A stretch of 64,000 bases of DNA, from positions 1 through 64,000 of the forward strand of contig VWZP01010358.1 of the NCBI GenBank assembly GCA_013396995.1, written 5' to 3'. Shown here one piece after another: positions 10,301 through 22,309 of the stretch (its first letter is position 1; each line of letters starts with the position of its first letter). This stretch comes from Dicaeum eximium. Taxonomy: Eukaryota; Chordata; Aves; Passeriformes; Dicaeidae. The position numbers and the translations under genes are program-made. The notes under the pieces are model-generated. The model made no database searches and was not told the DNA's origin. It was given only the letters and a program-made list of their open reading frames with translations.

Positions 10301-13180
10301 CAACATGCCACTTCCCTCAGGCGTGGAATTCATGGCCAGACAGGCAGACCATGAGCCTCTCAACATCCCATCCTCTGAAAAGGGTGTTTCACTTTTGAAG
10401 GAGTGCTTCTGAACAATAAACAGTGCTATAGAAAGAGATCACCTCTTAGGTTAAGGCACTTATTTGATAAGCAACAGACAACAACTCTAGAGAATATTTA
10501 ATCCTACCCCATTAACAGTTTAAATGGGACAAACTGAGAGGGCCCTGAGCCCAAAGAACTGATAATCACTTGCAGAAGCACATTGCAGTGTGTGACTGAC
10601 AAGTGACCCATTACCAATTCAGGCTAGAAACCAGAAATCATGTCTCCCATATTCCACAAGATTACTCATTATATTGTGTTAGCCTGTTCAAAATTGATTC
10701 TGTCAGCTTTTTCCTCTTTGTATTTAGTGAATATATACAAGCATATATATCTTTGCATATATACATACACATTTATATGCAGTACATGTATTTGTGTAGG
10801 TAAGTGTGCATTTATTTACTTCTAGAGAAAATTAGGCTTAAAGGAGCATCCAGCTTCTAGTTTTTGCACCTTTCCCTGGAAACAGACTGCCTGAATTCAA
10901 AACATAAATTATTTCAAGTTGGCTGGAACAAGTAAAATAAAGGGCGGGGGGAAGGCATATTCTTGGTATATGTAGTTAGCCAAGTTAGAGAATAGTAATT
11001 AGAATTGTTGAAAATATTGCCATTCCCCTTTAATGACACACATGTTTCAATCTGGAAAGCTGCTTGATGATTCTATTAAAGATTTACTTTTAAAAGCCCA
11101 GGTACAACTGTGATAATGCTAAAGAAGAACAGCAACACAACAAGAGACCATTTTACTGTGAAGATGCCAAATGCTTTACTACAAAAATATATACATATAT
11201 GTGCTTAATTTAGAAAAAACCTGAAAATAATGTATACATCTTAACTACTTGGTCATAATGGACAACAAAAACACTCACTTTTGATGCCAGCTACAATGAA
11301 GAAAATGACAACACATAAGAAAGCTCACGTTATCTTGTGCATGGAACGTATCACAGCTGAGGCACACACAACCCAGTATTAGCACAGAAATAGTTTTCCT
11401 GAAGTACAAATACTTCAGTGGCACAATAAATTCACTCACCCATTAGTCAAGAAATGTATGTACCACTAAATACATCAAAATAGAATAAAATTCAATAACT
11501 GATCTCTGTATGTGTGTTGTCTAACACACGAATTTGAAAAATGCTTTAAAAATATTTAAAATTTGCAAAACCTTCTGCCCCCTCCCCACTCATCTCTCAA
11601 TATACAATTGGTTGAGCATTCTGGATTATTTTTGTTATTATTATCCTCAGGTGTTATTAAGCTTCCAATCATTTCAGAAAGACACAATTTTAAAGGCTGG
11701 GCAGCAGTGCCACAGTGCCCTGCCTGTGCTAAGGACTGCAGACTGCAAGACTGAGAGAAAAGGCATGGCCACTCTTCAAATACATGCAGTCAAAAGTAGT
11801 GGTGTCAGCACAGATGGAAGGAAGGCAGGGACGCCCGGGAGGGGTGTTAAGGAGGTGGAAGTGGTCAGCAGAATTTGCACATAAAGGAGAAAATGGAATT
11901 TGCAAGATCCTGCAGTGGAGCCTGGCAGAGAGAGAAAACACAAAGCAAGAAAAGACAGAATTTGACAGAGCTTGGAAAAAAGCATTTCTTCCCTGAAACC
12001 CACAAAAAGATTCTGCCTCTGAAACAGGAAAGACAACCGAAATTAAATGCAGCCATATGTTTATTTGGCCACAGATAGGTAGTAAAAGTAAATTCCTCAA
12101 GCTGCAGTTTTTAAAATAAAATAACACTCATTGGCAGTAATTTCACTGTAAGAAAGAAATTCAATCTTTTCAAAAGTAGGTCAGCATTTCCACACTATGC
12201 CCACTCATTTTGGTTTTTACATTGCCTTTGAATCAACTCATTACAAATACAGTCCTCAATGTAATCTCCTGTAAATTTCATTTGGATTAAATTCCTAAAG
12301 TCCTGGATTGATTTTTAAAAAATAAATTAGTTTGTGCTTCATGCAGTCAAGCAGTAATTACACAGTCAAGTTTGTCCAATAAAAACAGGTGAAAAAATGA
12401 TCAAGCCCAAGAAAACTGTATCTGCTACAAAGCCATGGAAATCTGTGCTGCCAAAACTACAGTAAGAGATCAAAGTCCATTATAGGTTTCCAAATAGAAT
12501 ACTGATTTATTTGTATAGTTTACAGAAGTATAAAGTTAAAGCACATTAATTTACTTTTTTTTTAGATATACACTAAAAGGTCAAAATGGATTTATAGAAA
12601 TGAAATTACGATTCCTAGACTTCAAAATTAAATATCCTGTTTGAAGTTAAAAGACTAGACAGAAAAAAAAAAGGTGAGAGGAATTAAAATTAGTTTAGAA
12701 GTGCATATTCCATGGCATTACTAATATTGCCTTTACTTTAAAAAGTACATCCGTGTAAATTTGGAAATTCTCATAACTTGCATTTCATGTAGAAGTATCA
12801 AACAAACTTTCTACAATAATCTAACAAACAAATCTTAAGTTATTCAAATCTAATCTCAAAGCTTTCTCTAAACATCAATATCTATATATAGAGGACTTGC
12901 AGGCAATTGCAAGCAACTGCAGTCCTCCCTTTCCCATTGCTATTTCACGACTTGTAAATAGAATGGAACATTTCATAAAACATGTATCATTTAGGAGCAG
13001 CAAAAAGCTTTGGATTCCCACATCCTATCAGGAATAAGACAAATCTTCAAAGAAGGCAAGGTTAGTGGAAAAAATGTACACAGTTCTACAAAGGAAATCT
13101 AATTCCATTGCGTTCCAGAGTTCTGGCTGGTTTAATTTTTAGAATGAAAGTATCCATAACTTTTCAGTTTTTTGGTTTTG
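7333..13180. other. Intronic sequence, no recognised feature
   Basis: About 5.8 kb without a recognisable gene, exon or mobile element. It has a G10 run at 9854-9863 and a single ambiguous base at 9800. The interval 11800-11990 is purine-rich on the plus strand. Open frames, such as 9947-10141 with a signal-like hydrophobic start, lack any other support. Confidence 0.5.
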
Positions 13181-13199
13181 TTTTTTTTTTTTTTTTTTT
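13181..13199. repeat. Poly-T tract
   Basis: Nineteen consecutive T. No identifiable retroelement body abuts it. Confidence 0.9.
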
Positions 13200-16100
13200 A
13201 TTTTACTTTTAGCTGCTGAGTAGATTTTCTAATATTTGAAGTGAAAGGACTTTTCAGCAATTGCTCAGGCTGTATTGCAAAGGCAATGCAACAGTCCAAT
13301 AAGATAATTTTTATATTCAGCCTTAACTGCATTCAGCAGACAAAAGGAGCCTCAGATAAGCACAACAAAAGACATACACCATTAAAAAAGAAAACAAACA
13401 AAAACCTGTAATCTAACTAGTGCTTGCCAATATTCTTGGGCCTGTAGCTGCCACAGATAACAATTTGTAGAACTATATTTCTTTAGACATGAGGTAGGTT
13501 GGCTGCTGAAACACTAATTAAAATGCAGCAGCTCAAGCCACTCCTGCTGTGGTGGCTGGACCAGCAGCTGGTAATTCCTGCTGAGACTGCAGCAGCATAT
13601 TCTAACCTGCTTCCAATGGGGCTCCTCCCTCAAGTACTGCAGGAATTTTATAGAAAAAGACCTCTATCCCACAGAGAAGCTAAACACATTGTTACTCCTG
13701 GCTCTAATGCCTTTTTAAACTGCAGGAATTCAGATAGGAGTCATATTAGCTGCATTCTTTCATATCCATATTAACATTAGATAATTTCCCCCCCATCAAA
13801 TGTTACTTCTTAAATTTCAGTTTAGATGGCAGGTAAATATTGAGAACAAGAAAGAGACCACCAGCACTGGTGTCTGGCTGGGAGTCTGGCTTCTCTGCCT
13901 TTCACTAAGTGGAAATAGCTGACTCAAACTTACTAAAGGAGCAAGAATCATTATCCCAAGCAATTAATTGATTAAATTAATTGAAAATTAATTAAATCAA
14001 TTTGAAAAGCACAGAAGACTCAAACTACACTGAATTCCAGAGGTTACCGCTATACTGTGTGTACACTGCTCCCATTGAAGTAACCCAAATTTCTGATATT
14101 TGGGTTCCTAAATAAAACTTCAGGTATGATTGCTGAAATGCAGATATGAGGTGAAGATTAGAGCACTTCCTACATCACCATGTAAGAAAAATGTATAGAA
14201 AATACATTCACCATTTCTTCTTTTTCCTTTAGCCCATCTAATATGTTGGGTCAGACCACACATTGGAATAGCTGTATTTCTAAAACAGCATGGGAATTCT
14301 CAGTAGGACACCCAATTTCTTTCCTACCAAGTCAGAAAAAACATGTCACTTAAACTTGGCTGAAACTGAAATTATAATAGTAGGGAGTTGACCTTTCAAC
14401 ATGAAGCTCTTGCAGTCCAACAGACCCAGAAACTGATCTTGAATATTTTAGTTTTCCTTGAGGATGCTCTTCTCTTTTCAGGGACTGGAGAGTTCTTAGC
14501 TACCCATGTCTAAGCAGTTCAGTGAAATGAGGAGAGCAAAGAAAAGAAGGTGGAAGAGTGGACCAAAAGAGGCCATACATGGTTTTGTCCTTCATACTGA
14601 ATTTTGGACACAATGGAGCAAATCTTCCAACTCATGTGCTTACACGACCTGTGCAAGATGCGGACCCAGATCCTTGGACTGGCAGTCTCAAGCACTTTCT
14701 GAGTCACAGATGCTGTGCACAGATATGGCATGACTGGCCCTCCCTAAGTCCCACACAAAGCCTGACAACTGATATTATCCAGTGAACTCACTCCTCCTGG
14801 GAATACATATGCCTTATTTAGAGCACCATTTCAATCCCTATTTCATAAGCAGCACTTTCCCCGCCCCCTTCCTCTTAAAAGATACTAATGAAGAATAAAC
14901 ATTTTTTATTTAAACTTCATGAAAAGTGCAAACAAGGAGAAAAGAGTGAGCAGGAAAAACTGAGCAGTAAAAACTTTGTAAAACCTTCTGTGTTACAAAC
15001 CCTTCCTTCCTGGGGCATTTCAGAATTACCTGCCTGGGGTCTTTTCCTGGTGACATTTTCTTTCATTCAGAAGTGTTTTAAACAGTCTGTACTATAAGCA
15101 GGTGTCAACACCATGGATTACTGCTCTTCATGACAATCTCCAGATGCAGGAGGCAGACTGGCCTTAACACTAAATGACAACATGCGGCAGTATTAACATC
15201 CTCACACATTGACCCTGGCTCTCCTGGTCGAGGGAAGGGAAGCAGTGTGGAGGGTATGGCCTTCTAACAGCTTCCTCTATGCAAAGGAGAGTCACCGTTT
15301 GAAATCAGGCAGGAAGAATTAATGGTTGTTCATGTCCACAGATTTAAATCTAGCTTTGAAAAAACTTTACAACCAGTAAGTTTAAGTCTAGTCATTTTTG
15401 AGATTCTGAAAGCTCTTGTGCCCATGTGTATCCTTAATAGCCCTCTTTTTGGAAAGTTACACAGCTTTCTCCTTCGAGGTTGGTGTTGTGCTGAATCATC
15501 ACTTCGTATGCAGTTTTCTCTGAAATAAATTGCTTTCGCCAAGAAGTTTATGTTCAGTGCTGGCCTAGGCTCCCTTAGCACAAGACAACAACAACAAAAA
15601 GAATAATATGTCAGATTCAAAAGTTCTTGGGCTTTTTTTTAGCTACTATGTATGTTTTCTTCTTTAAACCTTGTTGGAGAGACATTTTTAATCATAAGTA
15701 TAAAAAAGACAGGCAATGTGAAAGAGTTTGGCGGAATGTATAATATTTTGCCAATGCTCCCTAAATTAACATGTTTTATAACATTTTGTGTTTTCTGATC
15801 ATATTTACATATATTCTCAAAAGAGAAATTGAAATAGCTGATTTTCCATAATTGAGAGCTCTTCTAATCTGTCACTTGTAGTATTTTTGTAACACTCAGG
15901 AAACCCAACTTGCCATTATCATAACAATTACCTGCAGACTTAACATTTGGTTGTAATTTTACTGCATTAACAAAGCTACAGAAGAAAGATGAAGCTGCAG
16001 GAGAAAGACACTGATACTACTTAAAAAACAGAAAAAAAAATCTTGAAGAAATGAAGAAGAGGGCATTAAGGCACATACTTTGGTGCAGGTTTTGCCAGTG

Positions 16101-16690
16101 GAGGTTATTTACATCAGAGTGATAGGGTTTGCAATCCTGCCAGGCCTGGCAACCAAATGTCAACTTACTGCAAGCACAGGGGAGGTTTCAGGTCAGGTCC
16201 TGTCTTCCGAAACTGTAAAGACCAACTCTTCCAGCTTCAGTTCTGGTGGCTTGGAAAGACCTAAGTAAGCCTAGATCTTCCTTAAATGCTGGATTTCTTC
16301 TACATGCACAGAGGAAAAATGCTGCATCAGTGCTCAGCTAACCTGCAGATGCCATGGAGCCCTCTCTAGCACCCACCCTGGTGCTAGGCACAAAGTGGGC
16401 AGGAAGTTGGGATCACCACACCTTTCTTCTCAGAGACACATGCACACCATGCAGGACTGCAGTGGGTTGTTCTTGGCTATCAGGTACCCTCAAAGTTGCT
16501 CCATCAACTCCACTCCATCAACAGGATTGTGGAGAAGCTGGTGGGGAGTTTCACAGAAAAGATTTTGGGTTGAGATGAGGACAGAGACATCCCATACTAA
16601 TTAATAACATGGCCAAAACTGACTTGGCTTGGGGAAATTAGTTTTAATTATTGCCAATTAATAAGTGAGTGGAAACTGGAAAGAAAAATC
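13200..16690. other. Intronic sequence with small AT-rich hairpins
   Basis: No exon or mobile element recognised. It includes an AT-only imperfect inverted repeat at about 13969-13999 and a perfect 9-bp stem with 7-nt loop at 14082-14106 (AACCCAAAT / ATTTGGGTT). Confidence 0.5.
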
Positions 16691-17937
16691 TTACACCAGG
16701 ATATATTTTAATCATATTATTCAGGCTTGGATAGGAATCTTGTGCCTTTCTGGTGTAATTCTTTATGTGGCTTTTACTTTACACTGGTGTGTACAGCCCA
16801 AGTCTAAGAACATTAAGGCTGCACAAAGTGTTGTGTGACAGGAAGGATGGTCTCCCTGTCCACTGGACAGGCAGAACCCACAGAAACGTGGGTCAAAGAG
16901 GCAGTGTGGGGGTGGGTTTAGCTCATGAGCTCTGAAAGTCAGATGGGATAGCCCAAATGTGTCTCAGAGAAAGAAAAATACCAACAAAGCCACCACCACA
17001 AAAAAAACCCCAATCAACCAAAGCCAGTGGCAGCCTGTGTATTCAAATCCAGAAGTTCTGTGTTTCTGCTGGTCAGCAATAGTTCTGCTCATCTGCTCTT
17101 CCTGCTGTGTTGCTGCTCTTTCTGGTTTTGGTGCTTTATAACTGGACCACCACAGACCATGGCATTTGCAAATCAAATGTTTTGTGCTGCTTGTGTGAGG
17201 TGGAAGGCAGCAGCACAACAAGGCCATTGGCAGTCAGATGGGAGGCCCTGGGAAGGATTTGGTGAAGCAGATAAATGTTACAACACAAGAGGAACAGACT
17301 TAACAGAATCAAACACCTCTCATGCTAAAGCTGTGGCCTGTGTCTGTTTTCACTTGCTGAGTTTTGCTCTTCCTTAGCTGGAGCAGTGCACTGGGAGCAC
17401 CTGACTTGGCTGAGCTCATCTGGCCTTAGAGCTACTGGACAAGGAGATGCAGAAAGGATCAGGAGTGACTGCCAGCCACTGGTGCTGTCTAATATGGTGC
17501 TTCCTTTGGCCAGTGGCAGTGCTGGCCTTCAGCACAAGGACCTCTGACACGATCTTCAGCAGCTTCAATTCAAAGTTAAGGAGAAGTCCCTTGCAAAGCC
17601 TTCTTCCAGCTCCATCTTCAGAAGCGTTGATGTCAGCAGGGACTCTCATTTCTGGAGCTATGAAGGTTTACAAGTCTGAGCTTGCAATTGCAGGTTTGAC
17701 TGACTTCCCCATATTCCCTCCTGAAAAGCATTTATGTAATTGGGAATTTAGCATGGCCACGTCTCCAGATCTTCCTTTAATATAAAGGTAGAAGTTTTGA
17801 CTTCAGAGCTAATTGAAGCCCCCAGTCCTTTCTGCATCAAATACAAGACCACTTTCCAAACCTGAAGCTCCTTCTTTCCTGCCTCAGCTGTCACCTGGAG
17901 CAATAAACAATATAAAAAACCAATCTGTTCTAGGAAA
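16691..17937 (+). repeat. Left arm of a large inverted repeat (unknown family)
   Basis: This segment is repeated in reverse complement at 32229-33480. The core 16725-17870 matches 32295-33444 with only three substitutions seen by eye (at 16761, 17431 and 17757), an A8/A9 difference near 17000 and a 3-bp indel near 17840, about 99.7% identity. Outside the core, 16691-16724 and 17871-17937 still align to the other arm's flanks but are much more diverged; for example 18 of 21 bases match over 16691-16711, then it becomes patchier. It contains several open frames up to 116 codons. The longest reading differs between arms because of the A8/A9 change, so I treat them as non-coding. No TIR, LTR ends, poly-A tail or target-site duplication was found, and I do not recognise the family. 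A short internal palindrome lies at 16855-16871. Confidence 0.9.
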
Positions 17938-19344
17938 TAGGATTTGTTCTCGCTATGTGTCAGTGCAATAGACTCCACCAAGTCCATACTCCCATGCCTA
18001 TAGTTACTCTGAGGGATTGCAGGTGAAAACTATGATATTCCTCCCAGAAGTTTCCTTTTTCAGCACTTTGTGATCAACATCACCAACTCACCACTGACAT
18101 GAGTACTCTGAGTCAAATATTCTCACACTTGCTCCAACTGGGCCTTTAACATTCTGTTAACATTTTACGGGCCTCATTTCTCTCACAGAGTTTTCTTTGC
18201 TAGTATTCCCTATAAATTCAAGAACTTAACTTTTTCTTCTTTCTCCTCTTCCCTCAGCAATTTTTTAAAAATATTCTTTAGCAAATTTAATCAATAATGC
18301 ACTTTCAGCTTCCTGCCTACTTAGAGCTACTGCTGTATATTCTGTTCCATGTTGCCTTTCCTGCTTTTTCTGAAGTTCCAGTTTTCACCATTCTATTATT
18401 TGACAGATCCCAGTGCAGCTAAAACCTACAAGAATGTCAGCTTTAAGGATGTTAAGAAGCCCTTCTCAATAACGACGATCATGCACCATCCTGGTAATTA
18501 ATCACACACATCTGCTGGCAAGTGTACACTGAATTGTTTTCATGAAAGTGTCACCACTATTCAATGCTTGAAATGAGGTAACTCTTTTTCTGAAGTATGA
18601 AATTAATGTTTTCAAGGAGAAGATTCCAAAACCTCTAGTCCATGAACATCTTTTATCTTTTCTTTAAGTTCTCTACACCAGTCACTGATCAAGCCAGTGT
18701 TTAATTGGTGATGCTAGACAAAGGCTGCAGTTTCCATTTTTAAAGGACTGAGGCTTTTTTGTCAGAGCTGATCTGTAATCCAGGATAATGAATCTCATCT
18801 AATCTGTGTCAGTCTGTGCTCCTGTACAGAATGAACTCAGCACAGTGGTGTATTAGATGTTTGGAAACAAATTACTTCTTTTGTGTTCTGCCCATTAAAC
18901 TGAAACTTCAAGCACAGTGTACTCCAATGACATACCTGAAAGTTTGTAATTTTCAAACTCCACTGGAATGTAAAACAGAATTGCAGTTAGGCAGTATTTA
19001 ACACATAGCCTGTACAGGATTTACACATTCACATTTTTAAAAGATGTTTTTAAAAAGGTTCTGTGTGTACCTTCAGAGAGGGACTTAAAACAAAACATGC
19101 AGTCAATGATGCCCCTGTGCTGGTTCATGCTCTTTTAAGCCCTAGGTGAGTGACAGCCATGCAGATCAGCTGTCCATGCCAGCACGTGGCTGGTGTGTGC
19201 CCTGCACAGCAGAGGTCTCCTGCAGGCACAGCTCCAGCATCCACATCAGCCACAGCCTGGGAAAAGAGCTGTGATGCACCAGCAGGGAGGCAGGTTTGGA
19301 CATGACCTTCTTCTGTTGTCAGACAGGCAGGTTCTTCTGTGCCC
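17938..19344. other. Spacer between inverted repeat and minisatellite
   Basis: AT-rich sequence with no gene, exon or mobile element recognised. Any similarity to the corresponding outer flank of the right arm fades within a few tens of bases. Confidence 0.5.
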
Positions 19345-19597
19345 CTAACACCACTTAGTGTGTCCACATCTCTGTTTGTGTCCCTGGAACCACCTTTGTG
19401 TCCCTGCACTCTCCTTTCTGTCCTCACACATCACTTTTTGTCCCTGAACACCCCTTTGTATTCCTGCACACTACTCTGTGTCCCTGGAAACCACTCTCTG
19501 TCCTGGCATCCTCCTTTGTGTCCCTGCACATTATTTTGTGTTTCTGCAAACCCCTCTGTGTCCCTGCACACCCTTTGTGCCCCTCAGATTGCGTGTC
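19345..19597. repeat. Degenerate 20-bp minisatellite, about 11-12 units
   Basis: Units of 19-21 bp follow the rough consensus CTTTGTGTCCCTGCACACCA, with frequent point changes and one-base length changes. Both strands stay open across most of it, giving artificial frames rich in CPCTLL-like or HKGC-like repeats. The array is diverged, hence old. Confidence 0.85.
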
Positions 19598-22259
19598 CCA
19601 TTGACATGCAGAACATTTTCCTCTGAATAAGAACCAAGCTGTGAAAGGCATCATGTATTTCTGCCACCCCTTCCCACAATTTCCTTTCTTGATGCTTGGA
19701 GAGGAAACACCCTTAATGAGATCTCATTGAGAAGTCCAACTGTGCAAACTTAGCTTTACAGGTGTCAAAATTCTGCTTCTGGCCTTGTGTTTGATTTGGC
19801 AAAATTTATCCAAAATCAAAGAATTCTTTCTTGAAGATTTAACTCAAGACACATAAGACTCATGGTGATCAATCACCATACCTCTAGATGCGATGTTATG
19901 CTTTAATAATATTTTCTGTACAAGTATCTAGTTAATAATGTTTTTATCTGTCAAAATGTATAGCAGAATCAACGCCATAAAGAATTTTAGTAATGTCGGA
20001 CTTTTTAAAGCTTTGGCTCCAAAGACAGGGGCAAAATATAATATAATTTTAAGTTATTTGATACATCCTGAAAAATAATTTCTTTTAAGGTTCACTATAT
20101 TGCTGAGAAATTTATCTGTATTTTTATTCAGAAGAAATGTTTTCCTTATTTCTCCTTCTGGACCTTTGAAAATATTTTTTTCCTCCCCACTGACTTAATA
20201 ACAAACCTGTTGGCAATGGAATTTGTGAATTCTGTTAGGAAACAAATGCTTTTAATGAAACAACACTAATACTTGTTCAACTTTGAATATGCTGACAAAC
20301 TTGAGAAACTGTTGAAAGCACAAGGGTCACAGAACTCTTTGTAGGACTATGTCCTGTCTTTACAAAGCCAGGTGGTTTTGGCTGACAAAATATTAATGAT
20401 TGTGGCTAAACAGTCCTTGCTCTTTAGCAAAAGCTTTTTGTATTGCATTTTCTATAAACACTCAAGGATCCAAAAAGTTTGTGCACGATGCAGACTGTAG
20501 CCTCAAGGACACTGGAGGCTCTGTCCTGCTCTGTCCCCTTCTTCCTGCAGCATTCTGATTTTTCCATTCACCCACTGGAGCTATCAGCAGTTCTGTAACT
20601 TATTACCCATGACCTGTGTTACTCTCCCTTTAGCACTTTGGCATTTTGAGAAGATGGTGCACTATTTCAGCAACTCCTACAGTCCTGTTTGGGGTCAATT
20701 AATAAATCAGGTAGGCAGAACATAAACTAAAATACCTCATATTTAAAATATTACAGACTTAGACTCTAAGATATTACAACCCTAAACAGTCTATATTTTT
20801 CCTGGTTATATAAAAAATGCGACTCAGACTGGTGGAAACTACACTATTTTTACAAACTGACTGAGGCACAAAAAATATTAAGCTGTGGGAAGCAAGAACA
20901 ATTAACATAATTTCCATAAGATCTGAGGGACTGCACATATAGTCATGTGGTTTGATTTTAATCACAGGACACTGGAACATGCACAACATACATGCTTTGA
21001 TGTTAATGAGGATTTAAATGCACTTCTCCCATATTTCTTACCCTGCTGAACACATATTGTAAGAAGAAAACTGATTAAGAGATAATATGTCTAACAGCTC
21101 ACCACACTGAAAACAGTAACACTGACAAAAAACCTTAGTTTTTTGTTTTCCTAGGGAATGATGTCATGCAAATGAAAACAGTAAACAGAAAAATCAGAAG
21201 GACTACTGAGATGTTTTTCTAGTACTTACAGGGAAGTTTTCAATACCAGCACTACTCTTGCAAACCATTTTCTCAGTGAAGGATAAGTTTAGCACTCTTT
21301 AGCGTTTGACAGCCTCAAATGCACTCTGCTGCTTCTTGAGACACTCAGAAACCCTCTGTATCTCCTTTCAAAGACAGAAGAAAGTTGAGGCAGGACATAA
21401 AGAGTAAAGAGTGGCTCTCAACTGTGGATATCTAATCTAGGTTTGAAAAAGAGTTTAGGTCAGAAGTGGGATGTGGTGATGTCATGTGGTTGTATTTGTG
21501 GACAATGACTGCACAATGCAGAAAAATATGTCAGTAAAAGAACAAAGCGCACTCAGAGCAACTTAAAGAACCAGAGCTGCTGTTCCAGGGTTTGGAAAAA
21601 CTATGTAACACCTGTATAGCTGTATACTATGTACTTATCATTCAGATATATAAGCAATAAATTTACTCCAAAGCAGGTGCTATTGAGATGTTTCTACCTG
21701 TTATATAATCTTGTTCTTACATGAAGCTAATTATAGGCATTACAAGCCACTTAGAAGCTTCAGGTAATATATTTTAAATTAATTGGTCATTTCCCCATAC
21801 TCTTATTTTTGAGGAGACTCTTCAAAGCCACCGTCGGTCCCCCCGGGAAAAAAGCCTGTTACCTGAATAACACACTGCTATCATGCACTTACTGCAACAT
21901 CCCTGGATTTACCCTTGTGGCTCCGTTCAGCTAATTAGAGTGCTTTTTACATTCCTTTTCTTTGGTAAGCCTTTCTATAGCAGCATAAATGCAAAACTTA
22001 TCTACAGGGCAAATTTGCCAGTGGCAAAGGAGTAGGGCTGGGTTCTAATTGCAGTGTGCTGAAGTGTAATGTCTGTGAAGGGGGGTAATTAAAAGTCTTA
22101 AATTTCTGCCTTCCTTGCTCCAAAAGTAAAAAGCAAAATACACCTTCCTTTGGCACCATCAGTTTTCTAACGCAGAATTACTACGGCCTTGAGAAAAAAA
22201 ACACACATACAAAAAACCCGCAACAACCTGCCGCCAAGCAGGCAACAACAACAAAACAT
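19598..22259. other. Intronic sequence; possible regulatory cluster near 21830-22100
   Basis: No exon or mobile element recognised. The interval 21830-22100 differs from its surroundings: a CpG-containing GTCGGTCCCCCCGGG segment at about 21834, a CTAATTAG homeodomain-type site at 21931-21938, an ACATTCC TEAD-type site at 21949-21955 and a TAATTA at 22086-22091. These are short motifs and prove nothing by themselves. Confidence 0.35.
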
Positions 22260-22309
22260 TCAAACAAACAAAAACAAACAAACAAACAAACAAACAAACA
22301 AACAAAAAA
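22260..22309. repeat. (CAAA)n microsatellite
   Basis: About eleven CAAA units with one AAAA interruption. Confidence 0.95.

Noticed and set aside
11729..12127. Overlapping frames of 60-130 codons on both strands
   Set aside because: Mutually overlapping in several frames with no motif; purine-rich composition lowers stop frequency.
13499..13774. 91-codon plus-strand open frame with an ordinary-looking protein composition
   Set aside because: No recognisable domain, no splice or promoter context, and within the range expected by chance.
19345..19597. Repeat array considered as a CRISPR-like array
   Set aside because: Units are contiguous and degenerate without spacers, in a vertebrate genome; it is a minisatellite.
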